Source: Algoriphagus aestuarii (GTDB lineage: Bacteria > Bacteroidota > Bacteroidia > Cytophagales > Cyclobacteriaceae). Taken from it: a DNA stretch of 64,000 bases. The stretch covers positions 62,001 through 126,000 of the forward strand of contig JAFIDK010000006.1 of the NCBI GenBank assembly GCA_017051695.1. The letters run 5' to 3'. Made by a program: the position numbers and the translations under genes. How positions within the stretch are numbered: position 1 is the first letter of the stretch; each line of letters begins with the position of its first letter. This document shows, piece by piece, positions 9,469-20,122 of this stretch. The notes under the pieces were generated by a model that did not search any database, was not told where the DNA came from, and saw nothing but the letters and a program-made list of their open reading frames with translations.

Positions 9469-10458
9469 TTATTCTTCATCAAGTTTATACTTAGAAATAT
9501 CCATCCCGAAGGTCAGACCTTTCTCTTGGATCAGTTGCTCCAGCTCAGCGAGAGATTTCTTACCGAAGTTTCTGAATTTCATCATGTCAGAAATTTCAAG
9601 TTTGGCAAGATCTCCTAAAGTTTTCACATCAGCAGCTTTCAGACAGTTGAATGCACGAACAGATAAATCTAGATCGCCCAAAGATGTCTTCAACAATTTT
9701 CTCATGTGCAAGAACTCCTCGTCAATTGGCTCTGGCTCAGCGATACCGGTAGAGTCTAGGACCATAGTTTGATCAGAGAACAACATGAAGTGTTGGATCA
9801 GGATTTTAGCAGACTCCTGAAGAGCTTTCTCCGGGTGGATAGAGCCATCAGTAGATACTTCCAAGATCAACTTTTCAAAGTCAGTCTTCTGTTCAACACG
9901 GGTATTCTCAACGCTGTACTTTACATTTTTGATTGGAGTAAAGATTGCATCGATGGCTATTTGCCCGAATACCTGCTCTTTTGGTTTGGATTCTTCAGCT
10001 GGTAGATATCCTCTTCCTTTTTCGATAGTGATCTCAATCTCAAAGTTCTTGGTCTCATCGATATGACAAATCACCAAATCTGGATTCAAGATTTCGAAAG
10101 AAGAAGTGAACTTAGCAATGTCCCCTGCGGTGAACACAGACTGATTTTTGATTTCGACAGTGATTTTTCCGTCAAATGCTTCATGCACTTTCTTGAATCT
10201 CACTTGCTTCAAATTCAAAATAATATCGGTCACATCTTCAACAACACCTTCGATGGTAGAAAACTCATGCACCACTCCTGGGATTTTGATAGAAGTGATG
10301 GCATAACCCTCCAGCGAAGAAAGCAAAATTCTTCTTAGGGCGTTACCTATGGTAACTCCATAGCCTTTTTCTAGTGGTTTGAAAGTAAACAAGCCATGGA
10401 AGTCGTCGGCCTTTTCCATCACCACTTTTTCGGGCATTTGAAATGCTAGTATGGACAT
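9469..10458 (-). CDS. rpoA: RNA polymerase alpha subunit
   Basis: The 329 residues have the N-terminal dimerisation and assembly domain at about 1-230 ([17 protein letters not shown]) and the C-terminal DNA/activator-binding domain at about 255-320 ([31 protein letters not shown]). The alpha dimer nucleates core assembly with the RpoB and RpoC encoded about 17-26 kb upstream in the same cluster. It lies between rpsD and rplQ as in most bacteria. Confidence 0.99.
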   Translation of the reverse strand: MSILAFQMPEKVVMEKADDFHGLFTFKPLEKGYGVTIGNALRRILLSSLEGYAITSIKIPGVVHEFSTIEGVVEDVTDIILNLKQVRFKKVHEAFDGKITVEIKNQSVFTAGDIAKFTSSFEILNPDLVICHIDETKNFEIEITIEKGRGYLPAEESKPKEQVFGQIAIDAIFTPIKNVKYSVENTRVEQKTDFEKLILEVSTDGSIHPEKALQESAKILIQHFMLFSDQTMVLDSTGIAEPEPIDEEFLHMRKLLKTSLGDLDLSVRAFNCLKAADVKTLGDLAKLEISDMMKFRNFGKKSLAELEQLIQEKGLTFGMDISKYKLDEE

Positions 10459-10496
10459 ATATCTTGTTCTTTTTTTAAAAGCTGAAAATAGTAAAA

Positions 10497-11102
10497 TTAC
10501 TTAGAGTAAAGTTCGACAATGAGTTGTTCCTTGACATTCTCTGGAATATCATCTCTGGAAGGTACACTGACGAATTTGCCGGACAAGGAAGCGCTATCCC
10601 ACTCTAACCAGGAATATTTATTAGCACCTCTACCAGCCAAACTATTGGTAATAGCTTCCAAAGACTTAGATCTCTCTCTTACGGAAACAATATCACCAGG
10701 CTTTAAAGAATAGGATGGAATATTTACTACTTCACCGTTAACAAGCACATGCTTGTGAGAAACCAATTGTCTGGCACCTCTTCTAGTTGGAGCGATTCCC
10801 ATTCTATAAACGGTGTTATCCAATCTAGCTTCAAGAAGCTGAAGAAGATTTTCACCGGTAATTCCAGATTTTCTGGAAGCAATATCAAACATCTTGGCGA
10901 ATTGTCTCTCCAATACTCCGTAGATGTATTTTGCTTTTTGCTTTTCAGCAAGCTGAATAGCATATTCTGATTGCTTCTTTCTTCTACCTCTACCATGTTG
11001 TCCTGGAGGGTAGTTTTTCTTTTGAAGCGCTTTGCTATGCCCTTCGATAGGCTCGCCAAATTTTCTGGCGATCTTTGCTTTAGGACCTGTATATCTAGCC
11101 AT
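10497..11102 (-). CDS. rpsD: 30S ribosomal protein S4 (zinc-free type)
   Basis: Primary 16S rRNA binder at the 5' domain and part of the mRNA entry helicase. The 201 residues include an N-terminal domain starting [18 protein letters not shown] with no cysteine cluster (the C-minus form), and an S4 RNA-binding domain at about 90-155 ([20 protein letters not shown]). It lies between rpsK and rpoA in the conserved alpha-operon order. Confidence 0.98.
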   Translation of the reverse strand: MARYTGPKAKIARKFGEPIEGHSKALQKKNYPPGQHGRGRRKKQSEYAIQLAEKQKAKYIYGVLERQFAKMFDIASRKSGITGENLLQLLEARLDNTVYRMGIAPTRRGARQLVSHKHVLVNGEVVNIPSYSLKPGDIVSVRERSKSLEAITNSLAGRGANKYSWLEWDSASLSGKFVSVPSRDDIPENVKEQLIVELYSK

Positions 11103-11120
11103 TCTATTACAAATTTAAAA

Positions 11121-11519
11121 TTAAACTCTTCTACGCTTAGGAGGACGACAACCATTGTGTGGCATAGGAGTCACGTCTGTTATAGTCGTCACATCCAATC
11201 CTACATTTTGCAATGTTCTGATCGCTGATTCACGACCAGATCCTGGACCTTTTACAAATACTTCGATTTTTCTCAAACCTAAGTCATAAGCCACTTGTCC
11301 GCAGTTTTGCGCAGCCATCTGTGCAGCGTAAGGAGTATTTTTCTTAGAACCTCTGAATCCCATTTTACCGGCAGAAGCCCAAGAGATCACTTGACCTGCA
11401 TTATTGGTAATAGAGATGATGATATTGTTGAAGGAAGCTCTGATGTGAACTTGTCCTACAGCCTCTACCTTAACAACTCTTTTTTTACCTTTTGCTTTAT
11501 CGTTTCTTTTCTGAGCCAT
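11121..11519 (-). CDS. rpsK: 30S ribosomal protein S11
   Basis: Small-subunit platform protein that contacts mRNA near the E site. The 132 residues include [34 protein letters not shown] and the basic end [11 protein letters not shown]. It lies 14 bases after rpsM and 18 before rpsD. Confidence 0.98.
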   Translation of the reverse strand: MAQKRNDKAKGKKRVVKVEAVGQVHIRASFNNIIISITNNAGQVISWASAGKMGFRGSKKNTPYAAQMAAQNCGQVAYDLGLRKIEVFVKGPGSGRESAIRTLQNVGLDVTTITDVTPMPHNGCRPPKRRRV

Positions 11520-11533
11520 AATCTAATCAGGTT

Positions 11534-11911
<378 letters not shown>

Positions 11912-11915
11912 AATC

Positions 11916-12032
11916 TTAACCTTGTCTTTGTTTAAACTTAGGATTCTTCTTGTTGATGACGTAAAGTTTTCCGTTTCTTCTGATCAACTTACAGTCAGCA
12001 CTTCTCTTCTTAATAGATGTCTTTACTTTCAT
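11916..12032 (-). CDS. rpmJ: 50S ribosomal protein L36 (zinc-free type)
   Basis: A 38-codon gene read directly from the sequence, start ATG at 12032 and stop TAA at 11916-11918. The product begins [17 protein letters not shown] and ends NPKFKQRQG, the family-typical end. Only one cysteine is present, so the Cys3His zinc ribbon of the C-plus form is absent. It lies between infA (6-base gap) and rpsM (4-base gap). Confidence 0.96.
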   Translation of the reverse strand: MKVKTSIKKRSADCKLIRRNGKLYVINKKNPKFKQRQG

Positions 12033-12038
12033 ATCAGT

Positions 12039-12257
12039 CTATTTATAACGATATACAATTCTACCTTTTGATAAATCATAGGGAGACAACTCTAATTTGA
12101 CACGATCTCCAGGAAGGATTTTGATGTAATTCATTCTCATCTTTCCTGAAATATGCGCGATCAACTGATGTCCATTTTCCAGCTCCACTTTAAACATTGC
12201 ATTTGACAATGCTTCGATAATGGTACCGTCTTGCTCTATAGATGTCTGTTTAGCCAT
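12039..12257 (-). CDS. infA: translation initiation factor IF-1
   Basis: A 72-residue OB-fold protein that binds the 30S A site during initiation. Seen: [17 protein letters not shown], the family motif region [19 protein letters not shown], and the end [11 protein letters not shown]. It lies one base after map and before rpmJ, the map-infA-rpmJ-rpsM-rpsK-rpsD order shared with many Gram-positive bacteria. Confidence 0.98.
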   Translation of the reverse strand: MAKQTSIEQDGTIIEALSNAMFKVELENGHQLIAHISGKMRMNYIKILPGDRVKLELSPYDLSKGRIVYRYK

Positions 12258-12258
12258 A

Positions 12259-13032
12259 TTAGAATTTAAAATTCTCTTCTATGTATTTATGGGTTGTCAA
12301 AACCTCTGTTTTATCCTCAAATATTGCCACTGTGTGCTCATAGTGCGCAGAAGGCTTCCGATCTGCAGTGCGGATCGTCCATCCATCGCGTTCTTGTACA
12401 ATATTCCGTGTACCTAGATTCACCATTGGCTCAATTGCAATCACCATTCCTGCCTTTAACAGGGGGCCACTTCCTTTTTTGCCATAATTGGGAACTTCAG
12501 GGGATTCGTGAAGATTACGTCCGATGCCATGTCCTACAAGCTCACGGACTACTGTATAACCCTTTGCTTCTACGAATCTTTGGATCGTATTACCCACGTC
12601 TCCTATTCTATCTCCAAAAACAGCCTTTTCAATACCCAGGTACAAAGAATCTCGAGTGGCTTTAAGTAATGCTAAGATAGAAGGGGAAACCTCACCAATA
12701 GGGTATGTATAAGCGGAATCGCTATGAAAACCTTGGTGAAAGACTCCACAATCTACTGAGATTATATCGCCATCTTTCAATTCATAATCGCTGGGAAAAC
12801 CATGAACAACTACTTCGTTCACAGATATGCAGAGTGATGCAGGGAATCCATTGTATCCTTTAAAAGAAGGAACTCCTTGATGATCCCTGATAAACTCTTC
12901 AGCAATTTTATCCAGGAATGAGGTCTTTACCCCTTCCTTGACATACTTGGCGACTTCCCCATGGGCTCTGCCTAGTATATCGGCACTTTCTTTTATTATA
13001 TGAACTTCTTCAGAAGTCTTATAATGAATCAT
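12259..13032 (-). CDS. map: type I methionine aminopeptidase
   Basis: Removes the initiator methionine from new proteins. The 257 residues have the pita-bread fold. Dinuclear-metal ligands are visible in [18 protein letters not shown] (two Asp), [10 protein letters not shown] (His), IAIEPMVN (Glu) and [10 protein letters not shown] (Glu). There is no N-terminal zinc-finger extension. It lies between secY and infA with single-base gaps; adk, often present between secY and map, is absent here. Confidence 0.97.
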   Translation of the reverse strand: MIHYKTSEEVHIIKESADILGRAHGEVAKYVKEGVKTSFLDKIAEEFIRDHQGVPSFKGYNGFPASLCISVNEVVVHGFPSDYELKDGDIISVDCGVFHQGFHSDSAYTYPIGEVSPSILALLKATRDSLYLGIEKAVFGDRIGDVGNTIQRFVEAKGYTVVRELVGHGIGRNLHESPEVPNYGKKGSGPLLKAGMVIAIEPMVNLGTRNIVQERDGWTIRTADRKPSAHYEHTVAIFEDKTEVLTTHKYIEENFKF

Positions 13033-13033
13033 A

Positions 13034-14356
13034 TTAGGCTACTTGGTAATTAGAAGGATTATTCTTCATATTACCACTTTTCATCATTCCTTCGTAATGA
13101 CGCATCAGCAAGTAGCTTTCAATTTGTCTCAATGTATCCAGAATTACACCCACCATAATCAGAAGGGATGTTCCTCCATAAAATTGAGCAAACTCTCCAC
13201 CAACTCCGGCAATGATAGCCAAGGCAGGTAAAATAGCTACTGCAGCTAGAAGAATGGATCCTGGCAACGTGATTTTAGAGATAATACCATCAATAAACTC
13301 AGAAGTAGGAGCACCTGGCTTGATACCCGGTACAAATCCTCCATTTCTTTTCATATCTTCTGCAATTTGCTCAGGATTAACCGTGATCGCTGTATAGAAG
13401 AATGTGAAAAGGATAATTAAGACTGCGAATAGAAGATTGTACTGCCATGACGTAAAGTCACTGAACGTATTACCTATATAGTTTGCTATATCACTTTCTG
13501 AAGCCCAGATTCCTGAAATCAATGCAGGAAGGAACATCAATGACTGTGCAAAGATAATTGGCATTACTCCAGATGCATTCACCTTGATAGGGATATATTG
13601 TCTCTGACCACCATAAACTTTGCCTCCAACTACTTGTTTGGCATACTGTACAGGAATTCTTCTTGTTGCTTCAGTAAGTGCAATCACACCCACTACTACA
13701 AAGAACAATACAACTGCTTCTATAATCAAAAGTAACATGCCTGAAGTCCCTTTTTCCAAACCTTCGGCAATAAGTGCGCCTGGGAATCTGGAAATGATAC
13801 CAATCATGATCAGCATAGAGATACCGTTTCCGATACCTTTTTCGGTGATTTTCTCTCCCAACCACATACAGAACATGGTTCCGGCAGATAATAATACCAA
13901 AGAGCTAAACATGAAAAGGGAAGTACTGACCATTACTGCACCGGTAGGCAAGATAGTGGCACTTACGTAGCCGATACCTTGTGCAATGGTGATTAAAATT
14001 GTCAATACACGAGTAATCTGGTTGATTCTTTTTCTTCCAGACTCACCCTCTTTCTGCATTTTTTGAAAGTAAGGTACTCCGACAGTCAACAGCTGCAACA
14101 CGATTGATGCAGAAATATATGGCATGATGCCAAGTCCGAAGATGGAAGCATTACTAAATGCACCACCTAGGAATGTATCTATCAGTCCGAAGATGCCTTC
14201 AGCGGAACCTTCTCCTAGTCGGGAAGGGTCTACACCAGGAAGTACAACGTAAGAACCCAATCTGAAGATAATTAGGAACCCGACTGTGTTCAGGATCCTA
14301 ACTCTCAGATCTTCGATAGAGAAAATATTCTTAACCGTCGAAATAAACTTTTTCAT
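13034..14356 (-). CDS. secY: protein translocase subunit SecY
   Basis: Channel of the Sec translocon, pairing with SecE encoded at 38.3 kb. The 440 residues contain about ten membrane spans. Seen: the plug and lateral-gate region GLGIMPYISASIVLQLL, the cytoplasmic loop EKGIGNGISMLI, ARRIPVQYAKQ-like TRRIPVQYAKQVVGG, and the NPEQIAEDMKRNGGFVPGI loop that binds ribosome and SecA. It follows rplO by 4 bases in the spc order. Confidence 0.98.
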   Translation of the reverse strand: MKKFISTVKNIFSIEDLRVRILNTVGFLIIFRLGSYVVLPGVDPSRLGEGSAEGIFGLIDTFLGGAFSNASIFGLGIMPYISASIVLQLLTVGVPYFQKMQKEGESGRKRINQITRVLTILITIAQGIGYVSATILPTGAVMVSTSLFMFSSLVLLSAGTMFCMWLGEKITEKGIGNGISMLIMIGIISRFPGALIAEGLEKGTSGMLLLIIEAVVLFFVVVGVIALTEATRRIPVQYAKQVVGGKVYGGQRQYIPIKVNASGVMPIIFAQSLMFLPALISGIWASESDIANYIGNTFSDFTSWQYNLLFAVLIILFTFFYTAITVNPEQIAEDMKRNGGFVPGIKPGAPTSEFIDGIISKITLPGSILLAAVAILPALAIIAGVGGEFAQFYGGTSLLIMVGVILDTLRQIESYLLMRHYEGMMKSGNMKNNPSNYQVA

Positions 14357-14360
14357 TTAC

Positions 14361-14807
14361 TTAAATCTTGTTTACAGAACCACCGTTTTTCTCAATAGCT
14401 TCTGAAGCAGAAGCAGAGAACTGATGAGCGGTTACGTCTAATTTGGCTTTCAATTCACCTCCACCGAGGATTTTGATTTTGTCATTCTTAGAAGCAACAC
14501 CATGAGCTATTAGAGCTTCCATGTCGATCGCCGCTAAGTTAAACTCCTCAGCAAGTTTTTGCAAGGTATCCAAATTTACTGGTTTGAACTCAACCTTATT
14601 CAAGCTTTTGAAGCCAAATTTAGGAACTCTTCTTTGAAGTGGCATCTGACCACCTTCAAATCCAGCTTTAGATTTATATCCTGATCTGGATTTAGCACCT
14701 TTGTGACCTCTTGTAGAAGTTCCACCTCTTCCAGAACCAGTACCTCTACCGATTCTTTTACGATTTTTTGTAGACCCTTCTGCTGGTTTTAATGTATGCA
14801 GTTTCAT
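14361..14807 (-). CDS. rplO: 50S ribosomal protein L15
   Basis: Late-assembly large-subunit protein. The 148 residues have the Gly/Arg-rich N-terminal extension ([20 protein letters not shown]) that threads into 23S rRNA, and a globular C-terminal part. It lies two bases after rpmD and before secY. Confidence 0.98.
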   Translation of the reverse strand: MKLHTLKPAEGSTKNRKRIGRGTGSGRGGTSTRGHKGAKSRSGYKSKAGFEGGQMPLQRRVPKFGFKSLNKVEFKPVNLDTLQKLAEEFNLAAIDMEALIAHGVASKNDKIKILGGGELKAKLDVTAHQFSASASEAIEKNGGSVNKI

Positions 14808-14809
14808 AA

Positions 14810-14989
14810 TTAAGCTTCCTCCACTTTTACAAGGTGATTAACTTTATTAACCATACCGGCAATCTGTGGTGTGTTTTCAACAACAACAGATTTGCTGATT
14901 CTTCCTAGACCTAAAGCAGTGATAGTCGCTTTTTGATCCTTTGGACGGTCGATAGTACTTTTAGTTTGTGTGATTTTGATCTTTCCCAT
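14810..14989 (-). CDS. rpmD: 50S ribosomal protein L30
   Basis: A 59-codon gene read directly from the sequence, ATG at 14989 and TAA at 14810-14812. The product contains [38 protein letters not shown] and [14 protein letters not shown], the standard L30 fold. Gaps are 5 bases from rpsE and 2 to rplO. Confidence 0.97.
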   Translation of the reverse strand: MGKIKITQTKSTIDRPKDQKATITALGLGRISKSVVVENTPQIAGMVNKVNHLVKVEEA

Positions 14990-14994
14990 GATGA

Positions 14995-15513
14995 TTATCC
15001 GTTAAAGACTTTAGACATTTTCACACCTCTCTGCTGAGATACTGCAATTGCATCTCTCAATTGAGTCAAAGCATCGATTGTTGCTTTCACTACGTTGTGA
15101 GGGTTTGAAGATCCTTTGGATTTAGCCAAAACGTCAGTAACGCCGGCACTTTCCAATACAGCACGCATTGCACCACCAGCGATTACACCGGTACCTGCTG
15201 CAGCTGGTTTGATCAATACAAAACCTCCACCGAATTTACCAATTTGCTCGTGAGGAATGGTTCCTTTTAAAACTGGTACTCTTACCAAATTCTTTTTAGC
15301 ATCTTCGATACCTTTGGTGATTGCATCAGTTACTTCGTTAGCCTTACCTAAACCGTAACCAACCACACCAGCACCGTCACCTACTACAACTATTGCAGAA
15401 AAAGAGAATCTTCTACCACCTTTCACCACTTTGGCTACTCTGTTAATAGCAACTACTTTTTCTTTAAGTTCTGTATCTGTAGCCCTGATAGGCTTTTTTC
15501 TTAGTTGAGACAT
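14995..15513 (-). CDS. rpsE: 30S ribosomal protein S5
   Basis: Small-subunit protein at the mRNA entry channel and decoding-fidelity site. The 172 residues carry the double-stranded RNA-binding-like domain ([19 protein letters not shown]) and the C-terminal domain ([19 protein letters not shown]). The loop GGRRFSFSA, where spectinomycin-resistance changes occur in other bacteria, appears normal. Confidence 0.98.
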   Translation of the reverse strand: MSQLRKKPIRATDTELKEKVVAINRVAKVVKGGRRFSFSAIVVVGDGAGVVGYGLGKANEVTDAITKGIEDAKKNLVRVPVLKGTIPHEQIGKFGGGFVLIKPAAAGTGVIAGGAMRAVLESAGVTDVLAKSKGSSNPHNVVKATIDALTQLRDAIAVSQQRGVKMSKVFNG

Positions 15514-15519
15514 AGTTGA

Positions 15520-15870
15520 TTAAAATTTAAGGCCTCCTTCTCTGGCACCATCTGCCAAAGCTTTCACTTTACCATGGTACAAGTAGCCGTTTCTATCGAA
15601 TACTACTTCGCTAACTCCATTTGCAACAGCTCTTTCAGCTAATTTCTTACCTACTTCTGTAGCAATTGCAATGTTGGTGTTGGCTTTCGCTCCTAATTCT
15701 TTGGAAGATGCCTGGGCCAATGTCTGACCTTTGAGGTCATCAACAAGCTGAGCATACATGCCAGTATTACTCTTGAAAACTGACAAACGAGGTCTGGAAT
15801 CAGTACCGGAAATCTTTCTCCTGATACCCTGCTTGATTCTAAGTCTTCTGGAATTCTTATTAAATGCCAT
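15520..15870 (-). CDS. rplR: 50S ribosomal protein L18
   Basis: Binds 5S rRNA with L5 in the central protuberance. The 116 residues include RRKISGTDSRPRLSVFKS and the C-terminal FDRNGYLYHGKVKALADGAREGGL signature. It lies between rplF and rpsE with 6-base gaps. Confidence 0.98.
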   Translation of the reverse strand: MAFNKNSRRLRIKQGIRRKISGTDSRPRLSVFKSNTGMYAQLVDDLKGQTLAQASSKELGAKANTNIAIATEVGKKLAERAVANGVSEVVFDRNGYLYHGKVKALADGAREGGLKF

Positions 15871-15876
15871 AACCTA

Positions 15877-16434
15877 TTATTTTTTACCGGCAGTTTTACC
15901 AGCCTTACGTCTAACTTGTTCACCCACGAAGCGCACACCTTTACCTTTATAAGGCTCAACTTTACGAAGTCCTTTGATTTTGGCAGCAACTTGTCCGATC
16001 AGTTCCTTGTCAATTGCCTCCAGAGTAATGATCGGGTTTTTACCTTTAGGAGTTTCTGTCTTCACAGATACCTCAGAAGGTAGTGCAAAGAAGATATTGT
16101 GTGAATAACCTAGGGAAAGTTCTAGAACTTGACCCTGATTAGTAGCCTTATAACCTACACCCACAAGCTCCAAGTCTTTTTTGTAGCCTTCAGAAACTCC
16201 AATAATCATGTTATTGATAAGAGATCTGTAAAGTCCATGCATAGACTTGTGTCTTTTGGAATCTGTAGGTCTGGAAACGACAACTGCATTGTCTTCCACT
16301 TTTACCTCAATATCGGGATTCACATCCTGAGTGAGTGTACCTTTTGGACCTTTAACAGTGACCAGCCCGTGAGCTGACACGTCTACAGTAACACCGCCAG
16401 GTAGATTTATTGGTTTTTTACCTATTCTAGACAT
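15877..16434 (-). CDS. rplF: 50S ribosomal protein L6
   Basis: Large-subunit protein near the GTPase centre and sarcin-ricin loop. The 185 residues form two duplicated domains: MSRIGKKPINLPGGV at the start, and a C-terminal part with YKGKGVRFVGEQVRRKAGK. It is 9 bases after rpsH. Confidence 0.98.
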   Translation of the reverse strand: MSRIGKKPINLPGGVTVDVSAHGLVTVKGPKGTLTQDVNPDIEVKVEDNAVVVSRPTDSKRHKSMHGLYRSLINNMIIGVSEGYKKDLELVGVGYKATNQGQVLELSLGYSHNIFFALPSEVSVKTETPKGKNPIITLEAIDKELIGQVAAKIKGLRKVEPYKGKGVRFVGEQVRRKAGKTAGKK

Positions 16435-16443
16435 GATAGTAAA

Positions 16444-16839
16444 TTAATATACGTAGCAAAGTACTTCGCCCCCAACGCCTTCTACGCGGGCTTCTTTGTC
16501 AGTCATTACACCTTTAGAGGTGGAAATAATGGCGATACCTAAGCCATTGATAACTCTAGGAAGAGAATCATGTTTTACATATTTTCTCAAACCTGGAGTA
16601 CTTACTCTTGTAAGATTTACAATTGCATTTTGCTTGGTAGAAGGATTGAATTTCAAAGCGATTTTGATCGTTCCTTGAGGTCCGTTCTCTTCAAACTTGT
16701 AATTCTGGATATATCCTTTGTCGTGCAATACTTTTGTAATCTCCTTCTTAATGTTAGAAGCAGGTATCTCTACGATTCGGTGAGATGCTTTGATCGCGTT
16801 TCTCAACCTTGTCAGATAATCAGCTATTGGATCAGTCAT
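16444..16839 (-). CDS. rpsH: 30S ribosomal protein S8
   Basis: Primary 16S rRNA binder of the central domain and, in Escherichia coli, the translational repressor of the spc operon. The 131 residues include MTDPIADYLTRLRNA and the end GIAIISTSKGVMTDKEAR. It is preceded by an 82-base gap, the longest in the S10-spc-alpha block, holding a candidate internal promoter, so rpsH may start its own transcript. Confidence 0.98.
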   Translation of the reverse strand: MTDPIADYLTRLRNAIKASHRIVEIPASNIKKEITKVLHDKGYIQNYKFEENGPQGTIKIALKFNPSTKQNAIVNLTRVSTPGLRKYVKHDSLPRVINGLGIAIISTSKGVMTDKEARVEGVGGEVLCYVY

Positions 16840-16876
16840 GATATTTATAAGTCTAGCTCCACCCTATTTGGGCGTG

Positions 16877-16907
16877 CAAAGTTACGAATTGATTTTTAGA
16901 ATAAAAA
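16877..16907 (-). promoter_or_regulatory. candidate internal promoter upstream of rpsH
   Basis: The minus strand reads TAACTTTG at 16884-16877, an exact -7 match, followed by CACGCC so that the tail reads GCACGCC. The -33 position at N19 reads TTTT instead of TTTG. It lies in the 82-base rpsN-rpsH gap, about 38 bases before the rpsH ATG. Confidence 0.65.
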
Positions 16908-16921
16908 CTACTGTCGTTATT

Positions 16922-17191
16922 TTACCAGCTGGACTTAGTCACTCCAGGAATTTTGCCGGAAGAGGCCATTTCCCTGAAGGTTACCCTGTTGATACCGAAT
17001 TTTCTCATGTAGCCTTTTGGACGACCTGTAAGTTTACATCTGTTGTGAAGTCTTACCGGTGAAGCGTTCTTTGGCAATTTGTCAAGTGCTTCGTAATCGC
17101 CAGCTGCTTTAAGCTCAGCTCTTTTCTTAGCATACTTGGCTACCAGACGTTCTCTTTTTCTCTCACGAGCTTTGATGGACTCTTTTGCCAT
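16922..17191 (-). CDS. rpsN: 30S ribosomal protein S14 (zinc-free type)
   Basis: Head protein near the A and P sites. At 89 residues it is the long C-minus form: [20 protein letters not shown] at the start, and a single Cys in [20 protein letters not shown], without the paired CxxC knuckles of the zinc form. It lies after rplE with a 2-base gap. Confidence 0.98.
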   Translation of the reverse strand: MAKESIKARERKRERLVAKYAKKRAELKAAGDYEALDKLPKNASPVRLHNRCKLTGRPKGYMRKFGINRVTFREMASSGKIPGVTKSSW

Positions 17192-17193
17192 GA

Positions 17194-17754
17194 CTATTCT
17201 TCTTTATTTTTGTTAACGAACGGCATTCCGAAAGCCTTCAATAACGCGAAGCTTTCCTCATCTGAATTTGCGGAAGTCACAAATGTAATATCCATACCAG
17301 AGATTCTGTTCACCTTTTCGATGCTGATCTCAGGGAAGATAATTTGCTCTGTCACACCTAAAGTGTAATTTCCTCTTCCGTCGAATCCTTTATCAGAGAT
17401 TCCTTTGAAGTCTCTTACACGAGGAAGAGCTACAGTCATCAATCTGTCTAGGAATTCATACATTTTTTGACCTCTCAAAGTAACTTTTGCTCCGATAGGC
17501 ATGCCTTCTCTAAGCTTAAAGTTAGACACAGAAGTCTTCGCTTTAGTAGCTACTGCTCTTTGTCCAGTGATCAAAGAAAGTTCTTCTACACCCTGGTCTA
17601 CCAACTTCTTATCTGCTACTGCAGCACCGATCCCCTTGTTTAAAACAATTTTGGTCAGTTTAGGTACTTGCATCACAGAAGAGTATTGGAACTTCTCCTT
17701 CAAAGCAGGGACGATATCGTCCACATATTTTTGTTTGATTCTTGGATTAGCCAT
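17194..17754 (-). CDS. rplE: 50S ribosomal protein L5
   Basis: Binds 5S rRNA and touches the P-site tRNA. The 186 residues include [36 protein letters not shown] and [15 protein letters not shown]. Its start overlaps the rplX stop by 8 bp, indicating translational coupling. Confidence 0.98.
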   Translation of the reverse strand: MANPRIKQKYVDDIVPALKEKFQYSSVMQVPKLTKIVLNKGIGAAVADKKLVDQGVEELSLITGQRAVATKAKTSVSNFKLREGMPIGAKVTLRGQKMYEFLDRLMTVALPRVRDFKGISDKGFDGRGNYTLGVTEQIIFPEISIEKVNRISGMDITFVTSANSDEESFALLKAFGMPFVNKNKEE

Positions 17755-18091
17755 TGATCACCTCCCCAGTTTTCTTAGAGTATCTCACTAGTTTACCATT
17801 TTCACCTGCTTTACGACCTGTTCTGGTAGCTTCACCAGTTTTAGGATCTACGAGCATCAGGTTACTGATATGCAAAGCAGCTTCTTTCTTTTCGATACCA
17901 CCTTGTGGTTTTGCAGCAGTTGGCTTTACGTGTTTGGTAATCATATTGATTCCTTCTACGAAAGCTCTTCTTTTAGCTGTATCTACAGAAAGTACTTTGC
18001 CTGTCTTGCCTTTGTCATCACCTGAGATCACCTTTACAGTATCGCCGGTTTTGATATGCAGCTTAGGCTGCTTATTGAATTTTCTTTCCAT
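17747..18091 (-). CDS. rplX: 50S ribosomal protein L24
   Basis: Assembly initiator of the large subunit with a KOW motif near the N-terminus ([20 protein letters not shown]). The 114 residues include [20 protein letters not shown]. It overlaps rplE by 8 bp and follows rplN by 2 bases. Confidence 0.98.
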   Translation of the reverse strand: MERKFNKQPKLHIKTGDTVKVISGDDKGKTGKVLSVDTAKRRAFVEGINMITKHVKPTAAKPQGGIEKKEAALHISNLMLVDPKTGEATRTGRKAGENGKLVRYSKKTGEVING

Positions 18092-18093
18092 GA

Positions 18094-18462
18094 TTACAAT
18101 ACTTCAGGGGCCAAAGAAACGATTTTCATAAACTGCTTCTCTCTCAATTCTCTTGCGACAGGGCCGAAGATACGAGTGCCTCTTGGCTCATCGTTGTTAT
18201 TCAACAATACAGCAGCGTTGTCCTCAAATCGGATATAAGAACCGTCTTTTCTTCTAATTTCTTTTCTGGTTCGTACGATAACCGCTCTTGAAACGGTACC
18301 TTTTTTCATGTTGCTGGAAGATAGGGCTGACTTTACAGTCACGACTACTTTGTCACCGATAGAAGCATAACGCTTCTTGGTTCCTCCCAATACACGGATC
18401 ACCAATACCTCTTTGGCACCGGAGTTGTCCGCCACACTTAGTCTGGATTCTTGTTGTATCAT
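18094..18462 (-). CDS. rplN: 50S ribosomal protein L14
   Basis: Interface protein that forms bridges with 16S rRNA and is the docking site for the silencing factor RsfS. The 122 residues start [19 protein letters not shown] and contain [20 protein letters not shown] and [14 protein letters not shown], the standard family blocks. Confidence 0.98.
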   Translation of the reverse strand: MIQQESRLSVADNSGAKEVLVIRVLGGTKKRYASIGDKVVVTVKSALSSSNMKKGTVSRAVIVRTRKEIRRKDGSYIRFEDNAAVLLNNNDEPRGTRIFGPVARELREKQFMKIVSLAPEVL

Positions 18463-18464
18463 GA

Positions 18465-18728
18465 TTATTTAGCCCTTTCAATAATTTCAACTACTCTCCA
18501 ACGTTTGTTCTTACTCAGCGGACGAGTTTCGCTTATTTTCACGAGGTCACCTGGGTTACACTCGTTTTTCTCGTCATGAGCCATAAATTTGGTTGTTTTA
18601 GCAACAAACTTACCGTACATGGCATGCTTTACGCGACGCTCAACTGCTACAGTAATGGACTTGTCCATTTTGTTACTTACCACTTTACCAATTCTTTCTT
18701 TTCGAAGATTTCTCTCAATCGTAGCCAT
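18465..18728 (-). CDS. rpsQ: 30S ribosomal protein S17
   Basis: OB-fold primary 16S rRNA binder. The 87 residues include [20 protein letters not shown], the [20 protein letters not shown] loop and the [13 protein letters not shown] end. It lies 19 bases after rpmC. Confidence 0.98.
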   Translation of the reverse strand: MATIERNLRKERIGKVVSNKMDKSITVAVERRVKHAMYGKFVAKTTKFMAHDEKNECNPGDLVKISETRPLSKNKRWRVVEIIERAK

Positions 18729-18747
18729 TTCTTTTTCTGTTAGCTAG

Positions 18748-18936
18748 TTATTTGGCAGCCAATGCAGTCTTCAATCTTGCGATCAGACGCTTGGTCTCGC
18801 GGATTCTATTAGGATTCTCTATAGGAGATATCGTATGCGCAAACTTCAGTTTGGATAGATTCCCCTGCTCAGCGACAATACGCTCGGCGATTTCACTTGC
18901 AGCAAGTGCTTGGATCTCAGTATTTTTCATAGTCAT
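18748..18936 (-). CDS. rpmC: 50S ribosomal protein L29
   Basis: Short helical protein at the polypeptide exit, where trigger factor and SRP dock with L23. The 62 residues include EIQALAASEIAERIVAEQGN and the family end NRIRETKRLIARLKTAL. It follows rplP by one base. Confidence 0.97.
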   Translation of the reverse strand: MTMKNTEIQALAASEIAERIVAEQGNLSKLKFAHTISPIENPNRIRETKRLIARLKTALAAK

Positions 18937-18937
18937 T

Positions 18938-19357
18938 CTATTCTACGTAATCTCTACGAACGATGAAATTTGTACTTACTGGTAGCTTCTGTTGTGCTAA
19001 TCTTAACGCCTCTTTAGCAGTCTCCAGGCTCACGCCTGTAGCTTCGAAAAGGATCGTTCCTGGTTTGATAACAGCTACCCAATATTCTGGAGCACCTTTA
19101 CCCTTACCCATACGAACCTCTGCGGGCTTTTTGGTTATAGGTTTGTCAGGAAAAATCCTGATCCAAACTTGACCTTCTCTTTTCATGGCTCTTGTCATCG
19201 CGATACGAGCTGCCTCGATCTGACGAGAAGTAATCCATCCTGCCTCCAGGGATTTGATGCCAAAGTTGCCAAAAGAAAGCGTATGCCCTCTTTGTGCAAT
19301 GCCTTTGACACGGCCCTTTTGCATTTTCCTATATTTAGTTCTTTTTGGCTGTAACAT
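18938..19357 (-). CDS. rplP: 50S ribosomal protein L16
   Basis: Contacts the A-site tRNA and is needed late in assembly. The 139 residues start [19 protein letters not shown] and include [20 protein letters not shown] and the [16 protein letters not shown] loop containing the Arg that is hydroxylated in Escherichia coli. Confidence 0.98.
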   Translation of the reverse strand: MLQPKRTKYRKMQKGRVKGIAQRGHTLSFGNFGIKSLEAGWITSRQIEAARIAMTRAMKREGQVWIRIFPDKPITKKPAEVRMGKGKGAPEYWVAVIKPGTILFEATGVSLETAKEALRLAQQKLPVSTNFIVRRDYVE

Positions 19358-19381
19358 GAGTTCTCACTTAGTCGGTGAAAA

Positions 19382-20113
19382 TTAGTTATTTCTTTTTCTG
19401 CGTCTTGGACCGTCGTTTCTCTTTGGGCCTGCGTTACGTGCTCCTTTTGGCTCGTTAGCTGCTCCCTGATTTGGAGAAAGGTCTCTTTTACCGTACACTT
19501 CACCTTTGAAGATCCATACTTTGATTCCGATGATCCCGTACACTGTAAGTGCTTCAGAAAGTGCGTAATCAATGTCTGCTCTCAATGTGTGAAGAGGAAT
19601 TCTTCCTTCTTTGTACATTTCGGATCTTGCCATCTCGGCTCCACCCAGACGTCCAGAAAGTTTTACTTTGATTCCTTCTGCTCCCACTCTCATGGATGCT
19701 GCAATGGCTTGTTTCATTGCTCTTCTGAAGGAAATTCTAGCTTGAAGTTGCTGAGCGATAGATTCACCTACCAATTTCGCGTCTAATTCAGGACGCTTGA
19801 TCTCGAAGATATTGATTTGGATATCTTTGCTGGTGATCTTCTTTAGTTCTTCTTTCAGCTTGTCTACTTCGGCTCCACCTTTACCAATTACAACACCTGG
19901 TCTGGCAGTATGAATGGTAAGAGTGATTCTCTTAAGCGTACGCTCAATGATCACCTTAGCAATCCCACCTTTAGGAATTCTGGCAAGGACGTACTTACGG
20001 ATTTGCTGATCTTCGTATAGCTTTTCAGCGAAGTCTTTCCCACCGTACCAGTTGGAATCCCAGCCTTTGACTACACCAAGTCTAAATCCTATTGGGTTGA
20101 TCTTTTGTCCCAT
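19382..20113 (-). CDS. rpsC: 30S ribosomal protein S3
   Basis: Forms the mRNA entry site with S4 and S5. The 243 residues contain the N-terminal KH domain ([20 protein letters not shown], with the GxxG loop IGKGG) and the C-terminal S3 domain ([20 protein letters not shown]). A basic low-complexity tail of about 35 residues ends it ([15 protein letters not shown]), longer than in many phyla. Confidence 0.98.
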   Translation of the reverse strand: MGQKINPIGFRLGVVKGWDSNWYGGKDFAEKLYEDQQIRKYVLARIPKGGIAKVIIERTLKRITLTIHTARPGVVIGKGGAEVDKLKEELKKITSKDIQINIFEIKRPELDAKLVGESIAQQLQARISFRRAMKQAIAASMRVGAEGIKVKLSGRLGGAEMARSEMYKEGRIPLHTLRADIDYALSEALTVYGIIGIKVWIFKGEVYGKRDLSPNQGAANEPKGARNAGPKRNDGPRRRKRNN

Positions 20114-20122
20114 AGTCTGTTC